Shown piece after piece: positions 1-11,529 of a stretch of DNA of 64,000 nt. Each line of letters opens with the position of its first letter. The first letter of the stretch is position 1. Both the position numbers and the translations under genes were made by a program. The notes below the pieces were generated by a model, which was not told where the DNA came from, did no database searches, and saw only the letters and a program-made list of their open reading frames with translations. Where the stretch lies: the NCBI GenBank assembly GCA_013339895.1, contig JABACO010000006.1, positions 2,457,319-2,521,318 on the forward strand. The letters run 5' to 3'. The DNA comes from Ephydatia muelleri. Its lineage: Eukaryota; Porifera; Demospongiae; Spongillida; Spongillidae.

Positions 1-92
1 TTCCAGCAGTCACATAGCAAGTGGGTGATAAGAGATTGACACAAGAAACAGTTGTGTAGTAGGCAAAACTTACGTAAAGCATTCAGTTTCCA

Positions 93-211
93 GAGCTGGG
101 TCACTAGGGTCCCCAGGCTTAGGAGCTGGGTCACTAGGGTCCCCAGGTCAGGAGCAGGGTCACTAGGGTCCCCAGGCTTAGGAGCTGGGTCACTAGGGTC
201 CCCAGGCTTAG
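93..211. repeat. Minisatellite, about 30-base unit, four copies
   Basis: Four head-to-tail copies of a unit built around GGTCACTAGGGTCCCCAGG, with units of about 28 to 30 bases and small differences between them. No coding frame is evident across it. Confidence 0.85.
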
Positions 212-368
212 GAGCATGATGGCCATCTCCTGTACCTGCTGAGTCATCACGCTTCAAAACTGTAGAAGTATTTTGGGTTTCTGTGGCTTCCAGTTCAGTA
301 ATATAAGGCTTCTGCAAAAGACAAGCTTATTTAATAACTTTCTAAACCAAAAGAATATATTGTCTTAC

Positions 369-1073
369 TAAAGTACGCGACATCATCGAGGAAGTAAAAA
401 TTATGCACTCTTTTTTTAAAATAAAAGGTGTCTGTGGGGTCTAAAAAAGAGGTTAGACATTATTTTCCGCAGACCATCTCGTCATTATTCAGCGAGTTGA
501 ATACTAATGAGCGAGACTATTATTCATGATAATTAACAAGTAGCGCGTAATGAAATTCACAAGAAACACTTCGAAACGTTTACATAACTCAACGAATAAT
601 AGCTTACAAATGGCCTCTGGGCGCAAGAACAAATAAGGTACAAGGAGCGGCCCTTATCTAACACTAAGCAAACTATGGTTCAGAACAGTTATTTTAGCAA
701 GAAGTGTTTGTTTACACAGTCTAAAGATGGCGCCAGTAATGAGGCTAAAAGCTAAAGAATGTATTCTTGAAAATCAAACAGACAGTGTAAAAGCAGAAGA
801 CGAGATATTTTATATTTAGAGGTATCAATACGCGTAGAATCAAAATATGATTCTTTATTTTGGATGCGGTACAAAATTATGGTCGAATTGAATAAATATT
901 CCCTGTTAACTTGAAATTTTTGACTAATTGTTAAGCTGCACAAGGTTCCTTTTTATAGCCAACATAGCTGGTAGATTTCTACACATTGCGGTATTGTGGG
1001 CATGAATGTAATGTTATTCATTAAGAAGCCATTAACGTTTTACTTTACTTCCTCGATGGTGTAGCGGACTTTA
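369..1073. mobile_element. Putative non-autonomous element bounded by 30-base inverted repeats
   Basis: Bases 369-398 and 1044-1073 are inverted copies of each other, sharing the core CATCGAGGAAGTAAA, with about three mismatches in 30. The 650 bases between are AT-rich with no convincing coding sequence. The arrangement fits a MITE-like DNA element, but I see no clear target-site duplication, so the boundaries are inferred. Confidence 0.45.
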
Positions 1074-1419
1074 ATGCTGTTTTGGTTTCGTCACGTTTGC
1101 CCGTGACATACTCAACACCCTCTCTTACGACAGCAGTAGCAGGTAACACACAACGATGACCAACAGTACACTCTTCAGGTCTGTAACCATAGAAACATGG
1201 GCTCTTCACTAAGGTGCTCATTACATTGAAATAATTAACTTACTTGGGACATTCCGAGTCTCTCTCTGGTGCTACCTCACTCAACTTGTAGCATTGGAGG
1301 AAGAAACAAAAATGAAGACACACCCAATAGCCACACCCTACAGCTATACCGAATAGCCACACCCTACAGCCATTGCATTAGATATGTGTAGAATGGCACA
1401 GACCAATTCTTCCACTCAC

Positions 1420-1940
1420 TTGTGATGTTGTATTCAGCAGTTCAGCTGTATTGCTGTCATCATGACGTGACCTTGAAGCTACTCTGTGCACTTCCCCACC
1501 ACCACACTTATGGCATCTGGTGACAATCACTATGACGACGATGATGATGATGATGATGATGGTCATGAGGGCTCCAACCACACACCCTACTATAGCATTA
1601 GTGTTCAGGGAATCAGGGGGTGTGGTCACTGCTACAGTGAATTAGAAGACATGGTGTGAAGACACATGTATATGTATGAAACACACATTGTACATACATG
1701 TACACATGTACATGTATAAAACACACATTGTATATACATGTACATTTATGAACACACACAACACACTTATGTTTAAGCACTATGTACAGTGTGTACACAA
1801 TAACTTACTGGAGGGGATAGAGGTGGGCGTGGCACAGCTAGCATTTCCCAGCTCAGCGGTACAGACTCCAGCTTTATCGTCATTCGACTTGCATGAGATG
1901 TTGAGTGGTTCAGACAGAGCCTCCCAACCCAGTACAGGTT
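1420..1940 (-). CDS. Single-pass transmembrane receptor-like protein, partial exons
   Basis: Two exons are readable on the minus strand. The upstream one runs to 1809, where it meets a good GTAAGT donor; it has paired cysteines (ISCKSND, CTAELGNASC) in a Thr/Ser/Pro-rich extracellular-looking stretch. The next runs from 1631, after a TAG acceptor, to 1420, before a GTGAGT donor. It encodes a membrane-proximal TTPPDSLN segment, a very hydrophobic helix rich in Ile and Val, and a basic/Cys stop-transfer stretch followed by a short tail. Reading phases are compatible across the 177-base intron. More exons probably lie upstream (about 1990-2200) but their frames are unclear. The layout resembles the two other receptor-like genes of this window. 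No family name can be given; the ligand and function are unknown. Confidence 0.45.
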
Positions 1941-2217
1941 ATCTCCGACATAATGATCCCGTTGGCTTCATCTACCCCACGCCTTGTAAGCTGTGTAGAT
2001 GACCCGTCTTGTGATGCTGACATATGTCACATTTTCCTTCCCCTACACTGGAGCTTAAATATAATAGCACCTGATGTCCATTAAAGTAAAGTAAAAGGAC
2101 ACCACTGTCATATGTAGTGCAGGTGGTGGTCATGGAGGTGGTAGCCAGGCAACAGGTATTGAGTAAGAGAGACGTGGGTGGAGGTACCTGTGAGGGGAGG
2201 GGAAGGTATGTTCCACC

Positions 2218-2410
2218 ATCACACACACACACACACCTGTACAATGCATCATGAGCATATGCACATACACTGCAATCTCATGCCCCTGTGTGTGTGTGTG
2301 TTTGTGTGTGCGTGTAATGACACACATACACACCTGCACATTTGTGCACTCCATATGGACACACATGCACACATGTACACACACAACACACACAAGCATA
2401 CGTGCAACAT
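2218..2410. repeat. CA/TG-rich simple sequence
   Basis: Mixed (CA)n and (TG)n runs with imperfections. Open frames here in several phases are low-complexity artefacts. Confidence 0.8.
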
Positions 2411-3044
2411 AAATGCATTTGGTTCTAGGTGGAAGAACAGTGATGTCCCACAATGCATGGTGCTCAAGAAAAGTAACAATATTGTATTGTCGTTCTATTT
2501 GCTAGTGGAGTAAATCCTACTGTATTTGTTAATAGCAGGTGAAAAATAATGTCTATAATTTCTAGTAAGAAAATCTTGTGGCATAGTAGCAGACCAGGTC
2601 ACGAGATTCCAATGAAGCCTCCCTGCATAGAGTGGGTGTTGTCTCTTTGTGCATGGTGGAAAAAGTCATCAAGAAGCAGTTCTAATTGCAGCTCACTACA
2701 CAGAAATAGGTCTCGAGATGAGCCAAGCTGACAGTGGATGACAATGATATCATGTATATTTACAACGTAGCAACATATATTGGCAAGGTAAGGAAACCCC
2801 CTGCACATAGACAGACCTGCCATGCAGCTGTACTGCACACACACATGCACACACATACACTTACACACAATACATACATACATGTACACATACAATGCCC
2901 ATGCCACGTACTTGTATTGCTAAGTGTACATGATATCACGTTTACACTTAGACCCGTGGTAGTCATTGAGCAGAGCAACATTGTAAGCACACAAATCCTG
3001 AGAGGAAGGAATATGGATGAGATGCACACAACACATTCATCATT

Positions 3045-3049
<5 letters not shown>

Positions 3050-3090
<41 letters not shown>
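3050..3090. repeat. (CA)n microsatellite
   Basis: About twenty uninterrupted CA dinucleotides. Confidence 0.95.
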
Positions 3091-3097
<7 letters not shown>

Positions 3098-3104
3098 ACA
3101 TAAG

Positions 3105-3132
3105 CAGAGATCATATCTATGTATGATCTCTG
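3105..3132. repeat. Short palindrome, arms CAGAGATCATA
   Basis: Eleven-base perfect arms around a six-base centre. A near-identical 24-base palindrome with the same arms occurs at 34145-34168, so this is a dispersed motif and not chance. Confidence 0.7.
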
Positions 3133-3331
3133 ACATAGGCCAGCTTAGGCCTACGCTAAAATACTACCTTTCACTGGCGGGCGGAGATCAAGAAACAAAC
3201 GTACCGCATTTTCGGATCACTTAGAAAGCTGAACGGTATCATTAATGTTGCGCAATAATATATCACGTGCCAATATATCATGTGACCATAAATAAGGTAG
3301 TTTCATCACAGAGCTGCTCTGTCCAATGTTT

Positions 3332-6300
3332 CAGTGCCGGATTAACCATTTAATGGGCCTGGCGCAGGGTAAATTTAATGGGCCCCCTTAGTAATAAAAG
3401 TCTCACAACACACAGCGTTGTATTAACAATTGTGGAACACTGCTATCAGCAAGCGTCACATACTCTAACATATAATAACAATTGTACAAATTTATTAGAA
3501 TGATCTACTTTTACAATAATAGTAATGCAACCTTGTACTTTTTAAACAGGTTTACGGCGTAATTTGAGTTCGGCAAAGTTGGCGATTAGCTTGGAATAGT
3601 CAATTTCTCGAACAAGTTCAGATTCTATGTTCAATATTGCTAAGCTCGATAATCGTTCTTGACCCATAGTCGAGCGGAGAGCATTTTTAATTCTCTTCAG
3701 GTGGCTAAATGACCGCTCTCCAGTACAATTTGATACTGGAAGAGTTAAGTATATACGCAGTGCAATGAATATGTTAGGAAAGGCACTTTCGACATGGTGT
3801 TTTCTTAAAGTGGACAGCATTTCATGTGCCGGCCTTCTCGATGCATCTTTTGGATAAAAAGCCTTCTCAAATTCTGTCCACTGCAACCATTCATAAAAAA
3901 TTTCAGCATCAAGATCGTCAGAATAGAACGATGTTAATCGAGACAAGGAATCTTTTACGGCATCAAAATTCTGAAGTTCATGGTGTCTTAAGAATAGAAA
4001 ACGAGTGTCCGTTTCTGAATATGCACGTATTCTGTTGTTGAGATCGGTCACAATACGATCAAGTATAGCGTAGAACGTTTCAATTCTAAATTTCTCTTCT
4101 GAAGACATCACAACATCAGGCTCACTAGAATCTCCAAGACGCGCTTTGCTCGTCGCACTCGCACTTCTTTAAAGCATGGAGTCTTGCTAATAGCAACTGC
4201 TCTAGCCTTATAATCATCAAACAAGCTTCTTTGAGCTTCCAGAAATCCCAGAAGAGACTTCAATACAGCAATAGCAGATCCTATTTCTATGGTAGTGGAC
4301 TGGAGAAGCTGGCTGCTTTCGTGAATTCTTTGAAGCAGTGCACTCCAAAACACTGTCATAAAAACTGTTTCCAGTGTGTCCATTATATTTGCCATTGCAA
4401 GTGCTTCAGATCGTGTATCACACTTTTGCAAGGGATCGTCAGCAATTTGCTGTAAAACATCATGGTATACCTTATAGTGCTGCGACAAAGACTTCAGCGC
4501 GTCCGATCTACTAGACCACCTGGTTTCACAAAGACGTTTTGGTAAAAGTGATCTTTCAACTGCATTGACAGCACTAAGCACTGTTCTCAAAAGATTCCAA
4601 CGATGTGTTGAGGCAGAAAAAAACGCATACAACTTTTCAACAAATCCAAAAAATGATACAGCGTTGACACAAGATTCTGCTGCTGAGACTCCTGATAGAT
4701 TTAACGAGTGTGCCATGCAAGGAACGTAAGATGCTTTATTATTTTCTTCCAACACCCTGGCCTGCACACCAGAATACTTTCCTGACATGTTGCTAGCATT
4801 GTCATACGATTGGCCTCGACAATCTTTGAGATCAAGCCTAAAGTCTTTAAGAATGTCGATTAAAGTGTTGAACAAATTTAAACCAGTGTGGGAATGTATT
4901 TCTTCAAACTTAAAAAAACGCTCAGTTGGTATTCCAGCGTCATGAACGTAGCGAACTGTAAACGTCAGCTGGTCCGTATGTGAGATGTCTGGTGTTGAGT
5001 CAACGCTAAACGAATAGTACTTTGCTGAAGCAATCTCGTTAATGATAACTTGCCTCACTTCCTCTGCCATGAGCAAAACAAACTCTTCACATATTGTAGA
5101 TGATAAATAAGATGGATTGCCACGTCCCCTATTACCATATTTCTCTATGTGTTGTGCAAGAAACGGATCATATTCAGAAAGCAACTCTAAGCATCCAAGG
5201 TAATTTCCGTTGTGCTCTGATCCAAAAACCTCATTGCTGCCACGAAGAGCTAGTCCACGAGTGACAAGAAACGTAACTACTGAAACTACTCTTCTCAAAC
5301 CTCCTTCCAGTATGAATTTTCCCTTGCATAACTATCTATGATACAACGGTCTATTGTCTCGTGTTTTGCTAGGCGAATAGCATACTTTGAAAGAGATTCT
5401 CTGTGTTGAACAGAACGTTCATGATCATTAAGCCGACCAATATGATCCCACGAATCAAAACCTGTTGTTGCTAGACTAGAGGAATTGCTTGCACTATTTA
5501 TAGAAAACAGTTTGCAGACAAAGCAAAACACGCATCCTGTTGATGGGGAATACATCAGCCAGTTTCTTTCAACCTTTTCTCCATTTGGAGACAGTGTTGT
5601 GAACGCTGTATCATTTAGCTTCCTACATGGGCCAGACAGAGTACAAAGCATTATATATATTATTTATCTCATAGATTTACATGCATGTATATAATGACAT
5701 GCGTGAACTGCATTAATAGTACTACATGTATGACGCATAGCTGGTTTCGTGCAAATCTGTGCCTCGCTCTTCTTTTTATATTACATTCTTTGCATGGCAA
5801 GTGACAATTTGACATTGTGTGAATTATATATACGGCTGCGGAGCGTGCAAATGCGCAATTTACCTGATTGACTTTCCTTGCCTTGTAGAATTAGTATATA
5901 CTCCATCCCTGTTCCTACATAGCTCTGGACCGACTCGCAGCCAATACTGTATCATGTTCTCACTAATAGACCACAGAGCAGGATCTGTTTCCATCTGATG
6001 GAGGAATACTGCACCATCTTGATGAACTGTTTCAGTGACATCTTCGCATTGGGAATTATCCATCTGAATAGATTCAGGAACTTGAAAACTTTCTTCGATG
6101 CAAGCATGGTGCCTCTGTTGCAGGCTCTGTATGTACTACGGCTGAAAAAAGATCACCGACATGATGAGTGACAACTATTACTGTATTGCCGTCGGCAGTT
6201 GATGAAGACCCAAATGGCTCGGATGGAAACTGGTCTGCAGTGAGCAATGGAGAGCTACCGGTAGCGGCAGACTGGGTAGCGGTAGTCAGAGTAGATGTAG

Positions 6301-6661
6301 AAAAAAATGAACTGATTTTTGGATGTTGTGAAACAGAGTTCTGCTTTTCTCCGTCGCTTTTCACAGCCGCTCAAATGTTTCTTTATTGAAGACATCGTGC
6401 TATACAAGCTCAAAAACAGTGCGCAATAATTGGCAGCTTGAGAATAATAAGACCAGTGATGCTATTCTAATTGTCACTTCACTTGCAGATCATATCATGA
6501 TCGTCACATGCGGAGCTAGTGCTAACTTGCGCAAGTACAGCGCATAATTTATATGCGTACATTACGTCATCTAATTAAATTCATCAATTGTAGGCGTGTA
6601 CCTATGTAGCCCCTATCTTCGGTGGGCCTGGCGCACTCGCGCCCCGGTTAACCCGGCGCTG
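3332..6661 (-). mobile_element. hAT DNA transposon with TIRs and target duplication
   Basis: The left end begins CAGTGCCGGATTAACC and the right end is its near-perfect inverse, GGTTAACCCGGCGCTG (two mismatches in 16). Both ends are directly flanked by AATGTTT (3325-3331 and 6662-6668), a seven-base copy of the eight-base duplication hAT elements normally leave. Internally there is one minus-strand transposase gene. The element is 3330 bases, long enough to be a once-autonomous copy. Confidence 0.85.
3542..6395 (-). pseudogene. hAT transposase, ZMYM1-like type (TTF zinc finger, DUF4371, hAT dimerisation)
   Basis: The reading starts with an ATG at 6395 (MSSIKKHLSG) followed by the segment HPKISSFFSTS typical of this hAT branch. 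It continues through a Ser/Thr-rich leader (6074-6364), a piece with YWLRVGPELC (5860-6063), a TTF-type zinc finger region with GCVFCFVCKLF (5295-5651), the DUF4371/RNase H-like core (4108-5298, with SVDSTPDISHTDQL and the CMAHSLNL motif) and the C-terminal dimerisation region with SNCTGERSFSHLKRIK (3542-4111). Successive pieces lie in different frames, with abrupt joins at about 6330, 5295 and 4110. At the last two the protein continues without loss of motif, so they look like one-base indels and not introns. The role would be cut-and-paste transposition; this copy is probably inactive unless the breaks are assembly errors. Confidence 0.85.
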
Positions 6662-6668
6662 AATGTTT

Positions 6669-7018
6669 TGCACTAGGTTCGTTTCCGAAATGATGATGTC
6701 ATGCCCTTAACAACGACCTTGACAACCGAAGACCCTTTGGAACGTGAGCTCACTCAAAAAACAGTGATGAAATACATGTAAACGCCATTTTAACACTCTA
6801 CAAGGAAAGGAACACCTTTTTTCTATTTGTGTTGCAAACCACGAGGCGTAGTGAACTTGCTACGGCAAGCTACGGGCCTTGAAATCTTAGGGTACCTCTT
6901 CGATACAGAAGCGATTCTCCACGCCTGCGACAATAGGAAATGAAGTTGGTTCGTAAAAGGAATTAAAGGTACTAATAGATATTTTGTAGCTACAGTTTTT
7001 TTTTGACAGTGATCAAAC
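6669..7018. other. Non-coding stretch
   Basis: No coding sequence, RNA gene or repeat that I can support. Confidence 0.5.
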
Positions 7019-8051
7019 CATAGATTGAAGACCTTACGGAACGGGATTGGCAACGCACTGAAACCGTCATGGTTTCGCCGTAATTATGACGTCATACATA
7101 GCGCTATTTGGATATGGCTAGCTCTTCATGTTTTCACGTTTTTTGTTTTGTTTTTTTTTCTGCTTTGAACCACCCTAAAATCCAATGTACATATATGAGA
7201 CAACACATATGATATAGTTCAAGACTAGCTGAAACTTAACCTGGTGGGAGAATAGACTCAATGACAGTGGCTACCCTCAGTTGCTGTTGTATTTGGGACA
7301 CCCTAGTTTTCTCCCAGATAGATATACCAACAGAAACTATGAGAGAGGTGGGTTTCTGATTTCTGAACTCATTTTTTCTCTTCACAGAGAGCCGACTTCG
7401 CCGATATCGATACATGTATCCTGTATAGTCATATTTCCACATTGAAAAAGCGCTGCTATATACATGAAAGCATTTTCGTGCAAACAACCTCGGAGACTAA
7501 AACATGTTCTATGCAAAGCAGGAAATCCTTTTCGAAACGTTAATCGTATTGTTTAGCCTGCAAGTTCGCTCGAGGGTTTGGAACAACTTGATCCGACAAA
7601 GACACGCACTGCGGAAGGCATTAAAGTCGTTGTAGCTTCACCAATAAAGGTTATACAGGTTTCAAACTAAAACCATGCAAAACTTCAGAACTTTTCCATA
7701 CTTTTGTATACCGCCTCATGGTTATACGCCGCTAAACATAGACACACCAATCCGACAAAGTATTAAAAGTCGCGTTTCCCATAGTACCAAAGAATTTCTC
7801 AACATCACAGACGACGGTAAGTTACTGAACATGCCTTTAAAACATGCCACTTAATCCAACAAGGAACCAGAGAAGTATTCGAATCACTAAACGCTCTCTT
7901 CTTCTGATCGTCTTGTAGTTCTTGGTCACACTCTTCCGCCCTCTTAAAAAGGCCCGCCAAAAGTTTCATGCGAAACGATGATTGCATCATGTGAATGTAT
8001 TGCGAGGTCTATTGCGTTGCCAATCCCGTTCCGTAAGGTCTTCAATCTATG
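7019..8051. mobile_element. 1.03-kb segment bounded by 39-base perfect inverted repeats
   Basis: Bases 7019-7057 and 8013-8051 are exact inverted copies over 39 bases (core GAAGACCTTACGGAACGGG). Nothing between them reads as a protein; the open frames are short and without motifs. The right arm ends about 77 bases beyond the stop codon of the RAG1-like gene. This may be a non-autonomous DNA element, or an inverted duplication of a terminus belonging to the RAG1-like unit. Confidence 0.55.
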
Positions 8052-8127
8052 ATCAAACATACTAAAAGTAAGTACTCTATACCGGTCAGCGCGGGAGTAT
8101 CATTTGACGTTACGTTTGGTCACTAGC

Positions 8128-11100
8128 CTACTGTGGTATTGCCACCACGTTACGTGGGGCAATGAACAGCAGTTGTTCTTTCATGATTGCGAGCAACTGC
8201 TGGACCTTATCTGGCATCGAATGATAGGTCCTTTGCAAGGTGTTGAAACGGGCGTGTATTGATTCAGCCCCTTGTTCGCCAAGGAGGCCAAATCTGACGT
8301 GCCATTCCTTTGCCCAAGGGATTACATGGTCCTCCAATAGATGCATTTTAGGTGTAATGGAGGAATCAGGGAAAGAAGCTCTGAAGTTTTCCATGAACTG
8401 TGTTTCTGTTGGTACATTGTGTAAAATAAATAATCAGTTTTGTGTAATTCAGTTGTGTTATACTGTACCTAGTTCCTTGCACTGTGCTTCTGTGATGAAG
8501 TTCTGGTCATATATACAATGGCACTGGCTAAGCAGGAATAGTGTTTCAGTGAACTTTGCACACACTTCAGTGGCAGAAGGAATAAGTATAGGGCACATTA
8601 CTGTAGCAACCTCAATCATAGAGTTGCACAATTTGGTGATGTTTGATGGCTAGTAGAAATAATGTAGGTTCATGTTAGCACATTTCAATCAACTATATCC
8701 TGTAACGTCTTGTGTATGTGATTTCCAATAAAGGCACTACCTAAGTATTGTTGCCTGTGTACATGGAAAGATTGTAGAGCTGCATCCAAACCTTTTACAA
8801 ATGGTCCATCATGCATGCTGAAGCCGTTCTGAACTACTGTGGTGATAGCTGCAATCTCATCATCCTGTATTTGTATTTGTATTTGTGTGTGTGTGTATGT
8901 GTGTGTGTGTGTGTATGTGTGTGTGTGTGTGTATGTGTGTGTGTGTGTGTATGTGTGTGTGTGTATGTGTGTGTGTGATATAAAAAAACTCAGCACTGGT
9001 GTTTAAGCTTACCAATTTCTTCACAGACTGTGTCTCATTTCTTCCATGTGCTGAAGGAGGTTGTTCAGGATGGTATTTTCCTCACCAAATGCAATGGCGA
9101 CATAAGTGACCAGTTCCTCTGCAGCAGATAGTGCACTCTGGGCTTGTTTTTGCTTAGCTTGTGCAGACTGCAGCTTTTTCAGCTCATTGGAATAATGAGC
9201 AAAGCTAGCTGAGCTACTTCCTTCATGGTTTACCAGGGCCAACTGCAAATCCAAACTGTGACAAGCATCTTCTAGCAGTTCATATATCTTTGTGAAGATG
9301 CCTTGAGTGATATGCAGTCCTGGTAGGCATACCTAGTACATGTAATGAAAATAAACTTGTTTTCATTTGATAGTTAAAGTGCTGTACTGTTATACCTGTG
9401 ATAAGGGAATGTCAAAAATGCCTTCAGCCACACAATTGTAGTAGTCCTTGACTTTTTTCCTATCCCCACCTGCTGCCATGAAATTGCTGTAGTTGGTCTG
9501 GATGCTCTCCAGAGATAATATATCCGTTTTGTGGGTGGCGATTGCATGTCATCATGGGTGATCTCACAAACCAAGCAGCAGTGTCTTCCTTAAGGTAAAA
9601 AAGTCTAAATAAAATTATCCTTGACTTGTCTAACATACCACTGGCTCCAGATAGACCGAAAGGAAGTCATAGTCACCACACAGAAATACACGTATTGTGT
9701 ACTGCCTGCATAGATGTTACATGTTAAGTAGTATTTAAAATTCTCATTTGTGTACCTCCATTTCATTCTTTGTAACTGTGTCACCTGCTCCCTATGACGG
9801 TCTAATGCGCTATGCAGGTTGGTGATGGAGTCTCCTGCTTCAAAGCAATTGAAAACACATGTATTACGGACTGAGTTGGGCGCTGGCACGTTCACTATCT
9901 GAAAATTCATCTTAAAGGTTTTGCCGCCCTTGTCACCTCCTAATTTCACCCATATTTCTGTATCAGGAATGATTCCATCATGCCAGGTGAGCCGTCCAGC
10001 ACTGAGCACATAAACCTAATATGCATTTTTGTAGCATACATAAGTAATAAGGTACCTGTGATTTTCCTCTAACAGATGAAGAACCATTTGGTTCAGATTT
10101 GGCATCCATACAAGTGGTGCTCCACGCAGCTCTTCCCCACCAGAAGGTATTTTGAAATAGAGCTATTTCTCCCCTCAGGCTGTCTTGAATGATGTCTCTT
10201 GCAATCTTTCGCATCCCTTCCTCTCAAGCAATGGAGACACCAGAAGCCTTTAACCATCTGCACATACAGTGAGTAATTTTAATCACACGCACATAATCCA
10301 CTGCACCTTCGAAGTAGTCGTAGTATAGCCCACGGCATTCCCATGCCAGCCTTAATAGCAAGTGCTTCCTGTGCTCCAATCCTGCTGACTACACCTGCTT
10401 CATTTAGTAGTGCTGCCTGTCTGTGTCACTGAGATAGTGTAGTTCCCTCCTTAGCAGGGCTGAAGATTCCCCTTGGCTAACGACCTCACGAACAGTTTGC
10501 ATCTCAATGCATCTGCGTTTGATTGTTCTCGCACTTGCTGTGAATGTTGAGGTACGTGGCTGTGTGATCTTCATAAATGTGAATGGCTAATAGAATTAAG
10601 GTGTCTTCATATGCATTAATTCACACTGCTTAACTTTCCTCCAGTACATAACGATGTTTGTTCTGGACTAGTGGAAGCCAGTCTTTTCAGGACCCTTGAC
10701 GCCATCTTCACCTCCACTTTGGTAGGTAGAGTACTGCACTCATGCGTATCAAAGTCACCAGCCTTAACATCCCTCTTGCACCTCTCACATTTCACCATTA
10801 TGTCCTTCAATAGTGTCTGGACCAAGGGTGGCGCTGGCTTGAGCTGTTGTGGTTGTATTGGTGACAGCAAGGGCACTTCACCTCACTGCAGTTAAAGAGC
10901 ATGAACCAATGGACTAAACAATATGTACAAACCAGTGCTCTACATGAGCTCCACAGTATATTTAAGCAGATAGGACATTGCAATTGTTCTATGATAGCAG
11001 GGTTGTTCATGTTCGAAAGTGTCTGGTGATACAGTGAGTACAGTCTTGGTGGGGCTATCTTCCTAATTTCGGAAATGATTTTATGAGGGCTGTTTTTTGC

Positions 11101-11529
11101 TGGATGGCCTGTTGTGGGAGTGAGATTCACATGTATGGCTTGTGGTGATCTGGGATTGCAGATCTGAATGAAGATAAATATAGGTACGCATGTATTAACT
11201 TGTTTAGACATGTAAGTAATATCACAAACCTGGCATTCCTCAGCAGTGTGTTTCTTCCACTCATAAAGAACTGTACTAACTGTGTAGTGAGAGTGCTGGC
11301 ATTGTGCTAGAATGCTTCCATCCATAACTTGTTTGCATTGATAACAGAATTTTAGTGGGTGAATATTGACAGCATCATTGTGAGTATCAATACCAAATAC
11401 TGAATGTAAATCTGCTGAAAACGCTGTGCATTGGTATGACTGCCTTGCTTTCTTATCCCTAGGTGCCACAAGCAAGCGACCACACACCCTGCATCGCTCC
11501 TGAACTTTGTTTACATGTACGTGTTCCAT
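8128..11529 (-). pseudogene. RAG1-like recombinase/transposase gene, intron-rich, with lesions
   Basis: Starts at ATG 11529. Exon 1 has CRVCG, then IHPLKFCYQC, then W-x3-H and CxxC, matching the order of vertebrate RAG1's N-terminal zinc region. Splicing out 11164-11229 restores the last CxxC as CQIC. Next come a RING (QCPICLN to KCPCC, about 10860-10985; the usual His is replaced) and a KCERC...HEC finger (about 10700-10800). Core-like blocks follow: GGDKGGKTFKMNFQI (about 9930), FLCGDYDF, LSGASGRHCCLVCEITHD (RAG1 has GLEASG...CTLC here), LPGLHITQGIF, and GEQGAESIHARF near the end, where RAG1 carries its last catalytic Glu. Likely introns: 11164-11229, 10258-10306, 10016-10055, 9706-9755, 9589-9638, 9333-9395, 8865-9012, 8650-8693, 8406-8468. 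Lesions: TGA at 10224-10226, and frame breaks near 10850, 10410, 9660, 9525 and 9030. The middle catalytic Asp of RAG1 appears to be replaced. Homology is from memory of RAG1 and of RAG1-N-terminal-like invertebrate elements. No RAG2/Kelch gene is seen. Confidence 0.75.
8886..8979. repeat. (TG)n microsatellite inside an intron
   Basis: Alternating TG with regular TATG interruptions, lying within the 8865-9012 intron of the RAG1-like gene and making it the longest of that gene's introns. Confidence 0.9.

Noticed and set aside
90..220. CRISPR-like array
   Set aside because: Direct tandem repeat without distinct spacers, in a eukaryotic context.
2130..3126. His/Thr/Cys-rich open frames
   Set aside because: Translations of CA/TG microsatellites.
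8128..11529. Ordinary RING E3 ligase
   Set aside because: The flanking zinc motifs in RAG1 order and the downstream core-like blocks are not explained by a RING ligase.
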